DNA of 64,000 nucleotides from Mumia sp. zg.B17 (GCF_019550915.1 NZ_JAHWCI010000005.1:62001-126000), one strand, 5' to 3'. Numbered from the stretch's first letter, positions 18,908 through 28,190 are shown. Made by a program: numbers and translations. The notes: generated from the letters alone by a model not told the origin.

Positions 18908-20221
18908 TCAGGTGAGGCGTACGGGGTTCACGATGTCGGTGTAGACCAGGATGATGCCCATCACCAAGAGGACGGCACCCACGGCGTAGGCGACCGGCAG
19001 CATCTTGGCGACGTCGACCGGCCCGGGGATCGGCCGACGACGAAGTCGAGCGATCGCGTTGCGCAGGCCCTCCCAGAGCGCTCCGGCGATGTGGCCGCCG
19101 TCGAGCGGCAGGAGCGGGATCAGGTTGAAGAGCCCGAGGAAGAGGTTGAGCCCCGCGAGCAGCAGGCCGACGCTGAAGACGCGGTCGCTCCAGGTGGCGC
19201 CCTCGGCCGAGGTCAGCTCACCCGCCACCCGGCTGGCGCCCACCGGGCTCATGGGGGTGTCCTGGCCGCGCTCGGCCCCGAACGCCGCCTTGGTGACCTC
19301 GACCATCTTCTCCGGCAGCGAGCCGATGGCCTTCACCGTGCTGACGGTCATGTCCCCCATCGTCGCCACGGCGAAACCGAGGTCCTCGCGCTGAGCGGGG
19401 ACGTAGGGGCTGACTCCGAGGAAACCGACGCGCTCGACCTTGTCGGGGTCGGTCTTGGTTGGCCGCGGCTGGACCGACGTGTTGACGGTGGCCTGCTGCT
19501 CGGCACCGTCACGGACGTACTCGATCGTGGCGGGGCTGTCGCCGTTCGCCCGGATGAGGTCGGTGAGCTGGTCCCAGCTGCTGATGGGCGTGCCGTTGAA
19601 GGAGGTGATGGTGTCACCCGGGGTCAGACCTGCCTGCTTGGCGGGAGTGACCGGGTCGGCGGCGGTGCACTTGCGACCGGCCTCGGCGGCGGGGATCGCG
19701 CAGTCGGACACCGTCTCGACCGTCGTCGTGGCGTTCTCGACGTTCTGGGAAGGGATCGTCATGAACAGCGCGGCGAACAGGATGAAGGCGATCACCAGGT
19801 TGACGACCGGTCCGCCAGCCATCACGATCGCCTTCTTCCACCACGGCAGGCGATAGAAGAGGCGCGGCTCGTCCTCGGGGGTGACGTGCTCGTACTCGGC
19901 CGAGCGGGCGTCGAACGCCAGCTGCGTGAACATGCCGGTGTTGGACTTGCGGACGGTGCCCGGATCGTCACCCTTGTTGGGCGGAAGCATGCCGACGATC
20001 TTGACGTAGCCGCCGAGTGGGATCGCCTTGACGCCGTACTCGGTCTCGCCCTTGCGGGTCGACCACAGCGTCCGTCCGAAGCCGATGAAGTACTGGGTGA
20101 CCTTGGTGCCGAAGAGCTTGGCGGGCACCATGTGACCGAGCTCGTGCAGGGCGATCGAGACCGCGATGCCGACGACGAGCACGACGACGCCGAGGGCGTA
20201 CAGCCACGGTGTCGCGTTCAT
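18908..20221 (-). CDS. Site-2 membrane metalloprotease (RseP/Rip family, M50)
   Basis: 437 residues. This intramembrane zinc protease cleaves transmembrane segments of anti-sigma factors or other membrane proteins. HELGH is at residues 26-30 in the first membrane helix, and [13 protein letters not shown] near residue 390 is the second metal-binding segment. A PDZ domain lies between (about 190-270, [20 protein letters not shown]). The ATG at 20221 overlaps the dxr stop (ATGA); the long frame upstream is shadow of dxr. Substrates cannot be read from the sequence: no anti-sigma factor lies nearby. Confidence 0.95.
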   Translation of the reverse strand: MNATPWLYALGVVVLVVGIAVSIALHELGHMVPAKLFGTKVTQYFIGFGRTLWSTRKGETEYGVKAIPLGGYVKIVGMLPPNKGDDPGTVRKSNTGMFTQLAFDARSAEYEHVTPEDEPRLFYRLPWWKKAIVMAGGPVVNLVIAFILFAALFMTIPSQNVENATTTVETVSDCAIPAAEAGRKCTAADPVTPAKQAGLTPGDTITSFNGTPISSWDQLTDLIRANGDSPATIEYVRDGAEQQATVNTSVQPRPTKTDPDKVERVGFLGVSPYVPAQREDLGFAVATMGDMTVSTVKAIGSLPEKMVEVTKAAFGAERGQDTPMSPVGASRVAGELTSAEGATWSDRVFSVGLLLAGLNLFLGLFNLIPLLPLDGGHIAGALWEGLRNAIARLRRRPIPGPVDVAKMLPVAYAVGAVLLVMGIILVYTDIVNPVRLT

Positions 20222-21456
20222 CGGCTCTCCTGCCTCGTCCTGGTCGTCGCTGCCATCAGCTCCTGCGCCCGCTCGCGGGCGGCCGCGTCCGCGGCGAGGA
20301 CGTCGTCCGCGGTCACCGGCTCCGTCTTCGAGCGTACGCCCGCGTCGGTGAGGTGCTCCGAGAGCACGGCGCCCACCGTGTCCACGATCGAGAGGAACGG
20401 AAGGTTCCCGTCGAGGAACGCGCCGACGCACTCCTCGTTGGCGGCGTTGTAGACCGCCGGTGCCGTACGGCCGAAGGCGCCGGCCTCGCGGGCGAGGCGC
20501 ACGGCCGGGAACGCCTCGTCGTCGAGCGGGGCGAAGTCCCAGGTCGACGCCTGGGTCCAGTCGCATCCCGGGCCGGCGTCCGGGACGCGGTCGGGCCACC
20601 CCATGCCGAGGGCGATCGGGATCAGCATCGAGGGCGGCGATGCCTGCGCCAGCGTGGACCCGTCGACGAACTCGACCATCGAGTGGATCATCTGCTGCGG
20701 GTGCACGACGACGTCGACGCGGTCCATCGGCACGTCGAAGAGAAGGTGCGCCTCGATGACCTCGAGGCCCTTGTTGACGAGGGTCGCCGAGTTGATCGTG
20801 ATGACCCGACCCATCGCGAAGTTGGGATGGTCCAGGGCCTGGTCCGGGGTCACATCCTGCAGCTCGGCGCGGGACCTGCCGCGGAACGGGCCACCGCTGG
20901 CCGTCAGCACCAGGCGGCGCACCTCCTCCGCGGTCCCGCCTCGCAGCGCCTGCGCGATCGCCGAGTGCTCGGAGTCGACGGGGACGATCTGACCGGGTCG
21001 TGCCAGCGCCGTGACCACCGGCCCACCGATGATCAGCGACTCCTTGTTGGCCAGGGCGAGCGTCGTGCCTGCCTCGAGGGCGGCGATCGTGGGACCGAGG
21101 CCGACGGCGCCGGTGATGCCGTTGAGGACCACGTCGCAGCGGGTCGCCGCGAGCTCGGTGGCGGCGCGGGGGCCGGCGAGGATGCGGGGCAGCCGGTGCT
21201 GCCCGTGGGCGTACCCGCGCCGCTGGGCCTCGGCATACAAGGCCAGCTGCACGTCCTGGGCGGCCGAGGCCTGCGCGACCGCGACCGCCTCGACCTCGTG
21301 GGTGATGGCCTGCTGGGCGAGGAGGACCGGGTCGCTGCCGCCGGCGGCGATGCCGACGACCCGGAAGCGGTCAGGGTTCGCGGCGACGATCTCGAGCGCC
21401 TGTGTCCCGATGGAGCCGGTCGATCCGAGCACGACGACGTCGCGGGTTTGCACCAT
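20218..21456 (-). CDS. dxr: 1-deoxy-D-xylulose 5-phosphate reductoisomerase
   Basis: 412 residues. DXR converts DXP to MEP with NADPH, the committed step of the MEP pathway. [18 protein letters not shown] is the NADPH loop; [15 protein letters not shown] (metal and substrate), ASGGPF and NAANEECV follow as in the family. It overlaps the downstream protease gene by four bases. In many actinobacteria dxr directly follows rlmN; here 14 kb separate them. Start at the ATG at 21456. Confidence 0.97.
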   Translation of the reverse strand: MVQTRDVVVLGSTGSIGTQALEIVAANPDRFRVVGIAAGGSDPVLLAQQAITHEVEAVAVAQASAAQDVQLALYAEAQRRGYAHGQHRLPRILAGPRAATELAATRCDVVLNGITGAVGLGPTIAALEAGTTLALANKESLIIGGPVVTALARPGQIVPVDSEHSAIAQALRGGTAEEVRRLVLTASGGPFRGRSRAELQDVTPDQALDHPNFAMGRVITINSATLVNKGLEVIEAHLLFDVPMDRVDVVVHPQQMIHSMVEFVDGSTLAQASPPSMLIPIALGMGWPDRVPDAGPGCDWTQASTWDFAPLDDEAFPAVRLAREAGAFGRTAPAVYNAANEECVGAFLDGNLPFLSIVDTVGAVLSEHLTDAGVRSKTEPVTADDVLAADAAARERAQELMAATTRTRQESR

Positions 21457-21506
21457 GAGACCAGTGTCTCAGGTGCGCCCGCGACGTCGTCCTCGGCTGG
21501 TGCCGG

Positions 21507-22301
21507 CTACTTGATCTCGCTGCGCAGGACGCGCCGCGCCCCGACGACGAACGGGATGATCAGCCAGATCGTCCCGGAGACCAGGAGCTGGGCCCACTTC
21601 TCCCCGGTCCAGCCTCCGTCGAACAACGGCATCTGTGCGGTCGCGAAGTCGATCCACGGGAGCAGGTCGCCGAACCAGTCGATGAAGACCGACGCCACCG
21701 CGAAGATTGTCGGGAGGACGAAGGCCCAGGCGAAGTAGACGACGATCGCCGCCGGCGAGCTGAGCAGCAGCGCGCCGAACGTGAGCCCCATCAGGATCCC
21801 GAGAGCCTGCATCGCGTAGAAGCCGAGGAGCTCCACCGCGTTGACGTTCCAGATCGTCGTGTCCGACGCGAGCCCGGCGAAGACGTTGCCGAACGCGGCC
21901 GCGATCGCCGCGACGACCACCGCGAACAGCGCCACGATCAGCCCCACGACGACCTTCGCCGCGAGGACGCGGCCGCGGTGCGGCTCGAGGGTGAACGTGA
22001 CGAGGGCCGTCCGTTGCGACCACTCGCTGGTCACCGACAGCACTCCGAGCACCGGCAGCAGAACTCCCATCGGGACGCTCATGGCGGTGAGGAAGTCCTT
22101 GAACGAGACCGAGATGTCGTTGGCCAGCACGACCCACAGCATGATCACCATCACGACGACGCTGATCACGGCCACGGTGCCGAGCAACCACTTGCCCGCA
22201 CGGGTGTCGGCGAGCTTGCGCAGCTCGACGGCCACCAGGCGGGTGAAGGGCACCCGAGGACGGGTGAGGTCGATCCCGACCTCCGGGGCGAGCGCGGTCA
22301 T
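21507..22301 (-). CDS. ABC-2 type transporter permease
   Basis: 264 residues with about six predicted membrane segments, e.g. LLGTVAVISVVVMVIMLWVV, and the motif SEWSQRTALVTFTLEPHRGRVLAAK, typical of permeases related to bacitracin or lantibiotic export systems. It ends with a short basic tail. The ATG overlaps the ATPase stop (ATGA), so the two make one transporter. The divergent histidine kinase/response regulator pair probably controls it; substrate unknown. Confidence 0.85.
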   Translation of the reverse strand: MTALAPEVGIDLTRPRVPFTRLVAVELRKLADTRAGKWLLGTVAVISVVVMVIMLWVVLANDISVSFKDFLTAMSVPMGVLLPVLGVLSVTSEWSQRTALVTFTLEPHRGRVLAAKVVVGLIVALFAVVVAAIAAAFGNVFAGLASDTTIWNVNAVELLGFYAMQALGILMGLTFGALLLSSPAAIVVYFAWAFVLPTIFAVASVFIDWFGDLLPWIDFATAQMPLFDGGWTGEKWAQLLVSGTIWLIIPFVVGARRVLRSEIK

Positions 22302-23263
22302 GCCTGTCCTCCTTGGGGATCGGGCGGGCCGAAGCCGGGCCGGGGGCCGGCGTCCGGGGCGGGGGTGGGCGCGAGCGGGTCGCGCTGGTTGTCGGCGGTG
22401 AGCTGGAGGAACAGGTCCTCCAACCCCGCGCGGTCACCGGGTCGGAGCTCGACGAGAGCGACGCCGGCAGCAGCCGCCGCCTTGCCGACGGCGACAGGAT
22501 CAGCGTCGGTGACGAAGCCGTCAGCGGTCGCCGGCGTGACGTGGATGCCTGCGACGGACAGCGCCCGCGCCAGCGCGTCCGCCTCCTCCGCCCGTACGAA
22601 CGTGCCGGCACCGGCGAGCAGCTCCTCCTTGTGCCCCTGCGCGACGATCTTGCCGTTGCCGATCACGATGATCTCGTCGGCGATGACCTCGATCTCGTGC
22701 AGCAGGTGCGAGGAGAGCAGCACCGTGCCGCCGCGGTCGGCGTAGTGGCGCAGCAGCTGGCGCATCCAGTGGATGCCTGCCGGGTCCAGACCGTTGGCCG
22801 GCTCGTCGAGGATCAGCACCTGGGGGTCGGCCAGGAGCGACTGCGCGATGCCCAGCCGCTGGCGCATGCCGAGCGAGTAGTTGCCGACCCGCCGCTTGGC
22901 CTCCTTGGGAGACAACCCGACGACCTCGAGCATCTGGTCGACGCGCCCGCGGTCCAGGCCCATCGTGCGGCTCGCGATCGTGAGGACCTCACGACCGGTG
23001 CGGCCGTTGTGCTGGGCCGACGCGTCGAGGAGGACGCCGATCTGGGTGCCCGGGTTGGGGATGTCGGTGTAGCGGTGGCTGCCGATGGTCGCCGAGCCGG
23101 CGGTCGGGATCGTGAGCCCGGCGAGCATCCGCAGGGTCGTCGACTTGCCGGCACCGTTCGGACCGAGGAAGCCGGTCACCGAGCCGGGACGACAGGTGAA
23201 GGAGATGTCGTCGACCGCGAGGTGGTCGCCGTACCTCTTCGAGAGGTTCTGGACTTCAATCAT
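22298..23263 (-). CDS. ABC transporter ATP-binding protein
   Basis: 321 residues. Walker A GPNGAGKST (34-42), signature YSLGMRQRL and Walker B VLILDEPANGLDP are intact, and HLLHEIE holds the switch His. The first 215 residues are the ATPase; a C-terminal accessory part of about 100 residues ends in a Pro/Gly-rich tail. The ATG at 23263 has GGAG two bases upstream; eleven upstream codons are probably untranslated. It pairs with the permease downstream and is divergent from the two-component system, an arrangement typical of drug or peptide resistance exporters. Confidence 0.92.
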   Translation of the reverse strand: MIEVQNLSKRYGDHLAVDDISFTCRPGSVTGFLGPNGAGKSTTLRMLAGLTIPTAGSATIGSHRYTDIPNPGTQIGVLLDASAQHNGRTGREVLTIASRTMGLDRGRVDQMLEVVGLSPKEAKRRVGNYSLGMRQRLGIAQSLLADPQVLILDEPANGLDPAGIHWMRQLLRHYADRGGTVLLSSHLLHEIEVIADEIIVIGNGKIVAQGHKEELLAGAGTFVRAEEADALARALSVAGIHVTPATADGFVTDADPVAVGKAAAAAGVALVELRPGDRAGLEDLFLQLTADNQRDPLAPTPAPDAGPRPGFGPPDPQGGQA

Positions 23264-23310
23264 GGCTCCAGCATCGCGCAGCGCGCGGTCATCCACATCG
23301 GCCCATTGGC

Positions 23311-23357
23311 TCGGCCGACGTGGCCGAAAGTAGGGGGTACGGGGTCGGAGACCGACC
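23311..23357. promoter_or_regulatory. Two dyads between the ABC transporter and the kinase
   Basis: The 137-base divergent region has two perfect inverted repeats: TCGGCC-N5-GGCCGA (23311-23327) and GGTCGG-N3-CCGACC (23343-23357). Both sit upstream of both start codons and are candidate sites for the NarL-type regulator encoded next door. NarL-family proteins bind such dyads, but no experimentally known consensus is matched. Confidence 0.35.
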
Positions 23358-23388
23358 TTCGGCCGGTTCGCCGACCGTGCCCAGTGCC

Positions 23389-23394
23389 TAGGCT
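23389..23394 (+). promoter_or_regulatory. Possible leaderless -10 element for the kinase gene
   Basis: TAGGCT at 23389-23394 is followed by six bases and then the GTG at 23401, placing a transcription start on or next to that codon. No good -35 is visible. The same spacing recurs before several genes in this window. Confidence 0.4.
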
Positions 23395-23400
23395 GTGGCT

Positions 23401-24567
23401 GTGAACGAGGTCGACCCCGCGGCGTACCAGCCGCCGCTGCGGTGGTGGAGCCAGCTCTGGCGCTACGTCCTGGCGGTCCTGATCAGCGCTGTGACCTGGC
23501 TGTCGGGTGTGGCGCAGTGGCAGGCAGAGCACGCACCCCGGTGGTTCTGGGCCGACCTCGTCGGAGGTCTGGTCGCTCTTGCGCTGGTCACGAGGCGCCG
23601 GCAGCACCCCGTGGCGGTGGCCGCCGCGGTCACGGTGATCGGAGCGTTCTCGTACGCCGCCGCCGGTCCCGCCGTCCTCGCGGTGGTCTCGCTCGCGACG
23701 CGGCGCAGGCTGCGCGAGATCGTCGGTATCGGCCTGCTCGTGGCCGTGCAGACCGTCGTCGTCACGCTCATCGACCCGACTCTCGAGGACGACTGGAGGA
23801 TCGTCCTGGCTCTCAGCGTGCCGATCGTGGTCACGATGTTCGCGGTGGGCATGTACGTGGGGTCGCGCCGCGAGCTGCTCTACACCTTGCGGGAGCGTGC
23901 TCGGGTGGCGGAGGCGGAGCAGGCGAGCCGCGTCGCCCAGGCTCGCACGGCAGAGCGGGCCCGGATCGCACGCGAGATGCACGACGTGCTGGCCCACCGC
24001 ATCTCGATGGTCGCGATGCACGCCGGCGCGCTGGCGTACCGCACCGACCTGCCACCGGAGGAGGTCCGCACCTCGTCGGAGGTGATCCGGGACAACGCCC
24101 ACCTCGCGCTCACCGACCTGCGCGAGGTGCTCGGCATCCTCCGCGCCGACGAGGACGCCGGGGCGGGCGACCGCCCTCAGCCGTCGTGGCGGGACCTGCC
24201 CGACCTGGTGAGCGGTGCGCGCGCCGCGGGGATGCGGGTCTCCCTCACCGATGACCTCTCACCGCACGCGCCGCCCGAGCGCATCGGCCGGACCGCCTAC
24301 CGCGTCGTTCAGGAGGCACTCACCAACGCGCACAAGCACGCTCCGGACACGATGCTGTCGGTGGTGATGCGGGGCGAGCCAGGCGACGGGATCGTCATCG
24401 AGGCTCGCAACCCGTTGCGGGTGGGGTCGACGCAGGACCGTCTGCCTACGTCGGGGCTGGGGCTGGTGGGCCTCTCGGAGCGTGCCGACCTCGTCGGCGG
24501 GACGCTCTCGCATCGGGTGACCGGGGACGAGTTCGTCCTGACCCTCGTACTACCGTGGCCGGCATGA
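23401..24567 (+). CDS. Sensor histidine kinase (HisKA_3, NarL-type partner)
   Basis: 388 residues. About five membrane helices fill residues 15-160; a coiled stretch (LRERARVAEAEQASRVAQAR) leads to the dimerisation domain with phospho-acceptor His194 in EMHDVLAHRIS. The ATPase domain has EALTNAHKHA (N box) and GLGLVGLSERA (G box). There is almost no extracellular sensing domain, so it may sense the membrane or its ABC transporter. I use the GTG at 23401, six bases after a -10-like TAGGCT; a GTG at 23395 is alternative. The stop overlaps the regulator start. Confidence 0.9.
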   Translation: MNEVDPAAYQPPLRWWSQLWRYVLAVLISAVTWLSGVAQWQAEHAPRWFWADLVGGLVALALVTRRRQHPVAVAAAVTVIGAFSYAAAGPAVLAVVSLATRRRLREIVGIGLLVAVQTVVVTLIDPTLEDDWRIVLALSVPIVVTMFAVGMYVGSRRELLYTLRERARVAEAEQASRVAQARTAERARIAREMHDVLAHRISMVAMHAGALAYRTDLPPEEVRTSSEVIRDNAHLALTDLREVLGILRADEDAGAGDRPQPSWRDLPDLVSGARAAGMRVSLTDDLSPHAPPERIGRTAYRVVQEALTNAHKHAPDTMLSVVMRGEPGDGIVIEARNPLRVGSTQDRLPTSGLGLVGLSERADLVGGTLSHRVTGDEFVLTLVLPWPA

Positions 24568-25208
24568 TCCGGGTCGCGCTGGTCGACGACGACGCCCTCG
24601 TACGGGCCGGGCTGAGGCTGATCCTCGGCGGCGCCGACGACGTCGAGGTCGTCGCCGAGGCCGCCGACGGTCTCGACGCCCTCCGTGTCCTCCGGTCGAC
24701 ACCCGTCGACGTCGTGCTCATGGATATCCGGATGCCCCGCATGGACGGGCTCTCCGCCACGGCCGAGCTCGAGCGCGCCCCGTCGGCGCCCCACGTGATC
24801 GTCCTGACGACCTTCGACGCCGACGACTACGTGCTGCGCGCGCTGCGGCACGGCGCGAGCGGGTTCCTGCTGAAGGACACCGCGCCGGAGGTGCTGGTCG
24901 ATGCCGTGCGCAAAGTTGCCGCGGGCGACCCGATGTTGTCGCCGAGCGTGACCGAGCAGCTGATCCGGCGGGTCCGCGACCTCGGGGACGGCGACGGCGA
25001 CGCGAAAGAGCGGCTGGCCGTGCTCAGCGAGCGCGAGCGCGAGGTGGCGGTCGCCGTCGGACGCGGGATGTCCAACGCCGAGATCGCCGTCGACCTGCAC
25101 ATGAGCCTCGCGACCGCGAAGGCGCACGTGTCGCGGATCCTCACCAAGCTCGACGCCGCGAACCGCGTCCAGGTCGCGATCGCGGTCCACGAGGCCGGCC
25201 TGGTGTGA
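24564..25208 (+). CDS. Response regulator, NarL/LuxR family
   Basis: 214 residues. Receiver domain with acidic pair DDD near the N-terminus, phospho-acceptor Asp54 in VLMDIRMP, the Thr in LTTFDADDYV and Lys in FLLKDT. A C-terminal LuxR-type HTH (about 148-205) includes LSEREREVAVAVGRGMSNAE. The ATG at 24564 overlaps the kinase stop by ATGA. It should be phosphorylated by that kinase and act on the divergent ABC genes. It converges with the aldehyde dehydrogenase gene, 15 bases apart. Confidence 0.93.
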   Translation: MIRVALVDDDALVRAGLRLILGGADDVEVVAEAADGLDALRVLRSTPVDVVLMDIRMPRMDGLSATAELERAPSAPHVIVLTTFDADDYVLRALRHGASGFLLKDTAPEVLVDAVRKVAAGDPMLSPSVTEQLIRRVRDLGDGDGDAKERLAVLSEREREVAVAVGRGMSNAEIAVDLHMSLATAKAHVSRILTKLDAANRVQVAIAVHEAGLV

Positions 25209-25223
25209 CCGAACCTGCGGCGC

Positions 25224-26666
25224 TCAGGCCTCGAGGTTGCTCATCACGTGCTTGACGCGGGTGTAGTCCTCGAGGCCGTACATCGACAGGTCCTTGCCGT
25301 ACCCGGAGCGCTTGAAGCCGCCGTGCGGCATCTCCGCGACCAGCGGGATGTGGGTGTTGATCCAGACGCAGCCGAAGTCGAGACGCCGCGCCATCCGCAT
25401 CGCGCGCCCGTGGTCCTTGGTCCACACCGACGACGCGAGACCGTACGGGACGCCGTTGGCCCAGCGGACCGCCTCGTCCTCGTCGGAGAACTGCTGGACG
25501 GTGATGACCGGACCGAAGATCTCGTTCTGGATGGCCTCGTCGTCCTGCTGCAGCCCTGCGAGGACAGTCGGCTCGTAGAAGTAGCCGTCGGCGAGGTCTC
25601 CGCCGGGACGCGACCCGCCGGCGGCGAGCGTCGCGTGGTCCGGGAGACGGTCGACGAAGCCGGACACCCGCGTCAGCTGGTCGGAGCTGTTGAGGGCGCC
25701 GTACAGCACCTCCTCGTCGTCGGGCAGTCCTGTCCTCAGGCCCTTGGCCTGCTCGGCGATCGCGTCCACGAAGTCGCCGTACACGCGCGGCGACGCCAGG
25801 ACCCGGGTCGCGGCGGTGCAGTCCTGGCCGGCGTTGAAGTAGCCGGCCTCGGCGATCGCGGCAGACGCGGCCTCGATGTCGGCGTCGTCGAACACCACCA
25901 CCGGCGCCTTGCCGCCGAGCTCGAGGTGCACGCGCTTGACGTCCTCCGCCGCCGAGCGGGCGACGTCCATCCCGGCGCGGACGGACCCGGTGATCGCAAC
26001 CATCGCCGGGGTGGGGTGAGCGATCAGCGCGCGCCCGGTGTCTCGGTCGCCGCAGACGACGTTGAGCACGCCGGGCGGGAGGATGTCCGCAGCGATCTCC
26101 GCGAGCAGCGCCGTCGAGGCGGGCGTCGTGTCGCTCGGCTTGATCACGATCGTGTTGCCGGCGGCCAGGGCGGGGGCGATCTTCCAGATGCCCATGAGCA
26201 GCGGGTAGTTCCACGGCGTCACCTGCGCGACGACGCCGATGGGCTCGCGGCGGATCATCGAGGTGTGGCCGGCCATGTACTCACCCGCCGCGCGGCCCTC
26301 GAGCACGCGCGCGGCACCGGCGAAGAAGGTGAGCGCGTCGTCCACCATGGGCATCTCCTCGCTCACGGTGAGGCCGCGAGGCTTGCCGGTGTTCTTCACC
26401 TCCACGTCGACGATCTCGTCGAGGCGGTCGTGGATCGCCTGGTTGAGCTTGTTCAGCGCGGCCTGGCGCTCCCGAGGCGTGGTGTCGCGCCAGCCGTTGT
26501 CGAAGGCCTGCTGAGCGGCCTTCATCGCCGTGTCCACGTCGGCCTCGCGAGACATCGGCGCCTGCGCGTAGACCTGTCCGGTCGAGGGGTCGATGACGTC
26601 GTACGTGGCGCCGTCGAGGGCCGCCACCTTGTCGCCGTTGACGAAGTTCGTGAGGGTCTCGGTCAT
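25224..26666 (-). CDS. Aldehyde dehydrogenase, probably aminobutyraldehyde dehydrogenase
   Basis: 480 residues. NAD(P)-dependent aldehyde dehydrogenase with catalytic Cys283 in FNAGQDCTAATRV, general base Glu249 in LELGGKAP and the dinucleotide-site TPWNYPLL. Beside a putrescine-type aminotransferase and a polyamine ABC transporter, oxidation of 4-aminobutanal to 4-aminobutyrate is the likely role; betaine aldehyde dehydrogenase is a close relative. The ATG at 26666 gives the family length; the frame stays open to 26852 without homology. A promoter with TTGTCA and CAGATT ends six bases before the ATG. Confidence 0.9.
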   Translation of the reverse strand: MTETLTNFVNGDKVAALDGATYDVIDPSTGQVYAQAPMSREADVDTAMKAAQQAFDNGWRDTTPRERQAALNKLNQAIHDRLDEIVDVEVKNTGKPRGLTVSEEMPMVDDALTFFAGAARVLEGRAAGEYMAGHTSMIRREPIGVVAQVTPWNYPLLMGIWKIAPALAAGNTIVIKPSDTTPASTALLAEIAADILPPGVLNVVCGDRDTGRALIAHPTPAMVAITGSVRAGMDVARSAAEDVKRVHLELGGKAPVVVFDDADIEAASAAIAEAGYFNAGQDCTAATRVLASPRVYGDFVDAIAEQAKGLRTGLPDDEEVLYGALNSSDQLTRVSGFVDRLPDHATLAAGGSRPGGDLADGYFYEPTVLAGLQQDDEAIQNEIFGPVITVQQFSDEDEAVRWANGVPYGLASSVWTKDHGRAMRMARRLDFGCVWINTHIPLVAEMPHGGFKRSGYGKDLSMYGLEDYTRVKHVMSNLEA

Positions 26667-26672
26667 GCCCTC

Positions 26673-26701
26673 AATCTGGCACAGGCCGGAGAGGCTGACA
26701 A
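26673..26701 (-). promoter_or_regulatory. Promoter of the aldehyde dehydrogenase gene
   Basis: On the minus strand, -35 TTGTCA (26696-26701; five of six consensus bases) and -10 CAGATT (26673-26678) are 17 bases apart, and the ATG follows six bases later, which would give a leaderless transcript. The -35 is also the right arm of the dyad at 26696-26716, so a bound regulator would block or shape initiation. Confidence 0.5.
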
Positions 26702-26716
26702 TGGATTGAATGGTCA
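26696..26716. promoter_or_regulatory. Operator-like dyad in the putrescine catabolic divergon
   Basis: A 21-bp interrupted palindrome, TGAC-N-AT-N7-AT-N-GTCA, overlaps the -35 of the aldehyde dehydrogenase promoter and lies about 90 bases before the aminotransferase start. Symmetry and place suggest a regulator site. Candidate regulators are the Lrp-type protein near 32.6 kb or one outside the window. Confidence 0.45.
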
Positions 26717-26773
26717 GGGAGGTGTCGGCCTTCGGATTCCGTACCTCGTAAGGCCTATCACTGTCGAGAACCT

Positions 26774-26802
26774 TTGCCCCGAGACCCTTCCTGCGCGATA
26801 CT
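26774..26802 (+). promoter_or_regulatory. Promoter of the aminotransferase gene (leaderless)
   Basis: -35 TTGCCC (26774-26779), 17-base spacer, -10 GATACT (26797-26802); the ATG begins seven bases after the -10. No Shine-Dalgarno is present, so the mRNA probably starts at the ATG. The geometry matches that of the divergent aldehyde dehydrogenase promoter. Confidence 0.5.
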
Positions 26803-26808
26803 CGGTCC

Positions 26809-28185
26809 ATGAGCGAACAGTGGGACGACGCGCACCTCCAGCGCGCTGCCAAGGATCACCTCTGGATGCACTTCACGCGTCACAGCACGTACGACACCGC
26901 GGACGTGCCCGTGATCGCGAAGGGGGAGGGCGCATACCTCTTCGACACCGCCGGCAAGCGCTACCTGGACGGGCTCGCCGGCCTCTTCGTCGTCCAGGTG
27001 GGGCACGGCCGCGAGGAGCTGGCCGAGGCCGCCGCGAAGCAGGCCCGCGAGCTGTCGTTCATGCCGCTGTGGTCGTACGCGCACCCGCCGGCCATCCAGC
27101 TGGCCGAGCGCGTCGCCTCGTACGCACCCGGCGACCTCAACCGTGTCTTCTTCACCACCGGTGGTGGCGAGGCGGTGGAGTCCGCCTGGAAGCTCGCCAA
27201 GCAGTACTACAAGCTGACCGGCAAGCCCACCAAGCACAAGGTGATCAGCCGTCACATCGCCTACCACGGCACCCCGCAGGGCGCCCTGTCGATCACCGGC
27301 ATCCCCGACATGAAGGCGCCGTTCGAGCCGCTCGTGCCGAGCACCTTCCGCGTCCCGAACACCAACATCTACCGCGCCCCGGAGCACGGCGACGACCCGG
27401 AGGCCTTCGGACGCTGGGCAGCCGACCGCATCGCCGAGGCGATCGAGTTCGAGGGCCCCGACACGGTCGCGGCGGTGTTCCTCGAGCCCGTCCAGAATGC
27501 CGGCGGCTGCTTCCCTCCCCCGCCGGGATACTTCCAGCGGGTCCGCGAGATCTGCGACGAGTACGACGTCCTGCTCGTCTCCGACGAGGTCATCTGCGCG
27601 TTCGGGCGGCTCGGCGAGATGTTCGGCGCGGTGCGCTATGGCTACCAGCCCGACATCATCACCTGCGCCAAGGGCCTCACCTCCGGCTACGCACCGCTCG
27701 GCGCGATGATCGCCTCCGACCGGCTCATGGAGCCGTTCCTGAAGGGTCACACCTCCTTCCTCCACGGCTACACCTTCGGTGGGCACCCGGTCTCGACCGC
27801 GGTCGCGATGGCCAACCTCGACATCTTCGAGCGCGAGGGCATCAACGAGGGCGTCCGCGCCAACGAGGACGGCTTCCGGTCGACGCTCGAGAAGCTCCTC
27901 GACCTCGACATCGTCGGCGACGTGCGCGGCGACGGCTTCTTCTACGGGATCGAGCTGGTCAAGGACAAGGCGACCAAGGAGACCTTCAACGAGGACGAGT
28001 CCGAGCGCCTGCTGCGCGGCTTCCTCTCCAAGGCGCTGTACGACGCCGGGCTCTACTGCCGCGCCGATGACCGCGGCGACCCGGTTGTGCAGCTGGCACC
28101 GCCGCTGATCTGCGACCAGGAGCACTTCGACGAGATGGAGAGCATCCTGCGCTCGGTCATCTCGGAGGGTCAGAACCTGCTCTGA
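26809..28185 (+). CDS. Class III aminotransferase, putrescine/diamine type
   Basis: 458 residues. PLP-dependent omega-aminotransferase with Schiff-base Lys288 in TCAKGLTSGYAPLGA, the DEVICAFGR cofactor-binding motif and TTGGGEAVESAWKLAKQYY phosphate loop. Its size and sequence fit putrescine or diamine:pyruvate aminotransferases (SpuC-like), which turn putrescine into 4-aminobutanal. Beta-alanine or other amine substrates remain possible. The divergent aldehyde dehydrogenase would take the next step and the nearby ABC transporter supply the substrate. A strong hairpin follows the stop. Confidence 0.88.
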   Translation: MSEQWDDAHLQRAAKDHLWMHFTRHSTYDTADVPVIAKGEGAYLFDTAGKRYLDGLAGLFVVQVGHGREELAEAAAKQARELSFMPLWSYAHPPAIQLAERVASYAPGDLNRVFFTTGGGEAVESAWKLAKQYYKLTGKPTKHKVISRHIAYHGTPQGALSITGIPDMKAPFEPLVPSTFRVPNTNIYRAPEHGDDPEAFGRWAADRIAEAIEFEGPDTVAAVFLEPVQNAGGCFPPPPGYFQRVREICDEYDVLLVSDEVICAFGRLGEMFGAVRYGYQPDIITCAKGLTSGYAPLGAMIASDRLMEPFLKGHTSFLHGYTFGGHPVSTAVAMANLDIFEREGINEGVRANEDGFRSTLEKLLDLDIVGDVRGDGFFYGIELVKDKATKETFNEDESERLLRGFLSKALYDAGLYCRADDRGDPVVQLAPPLICDQEHFDEMESILRSVISEGQNLL

Positions 28186-28190
28186 GCCGG

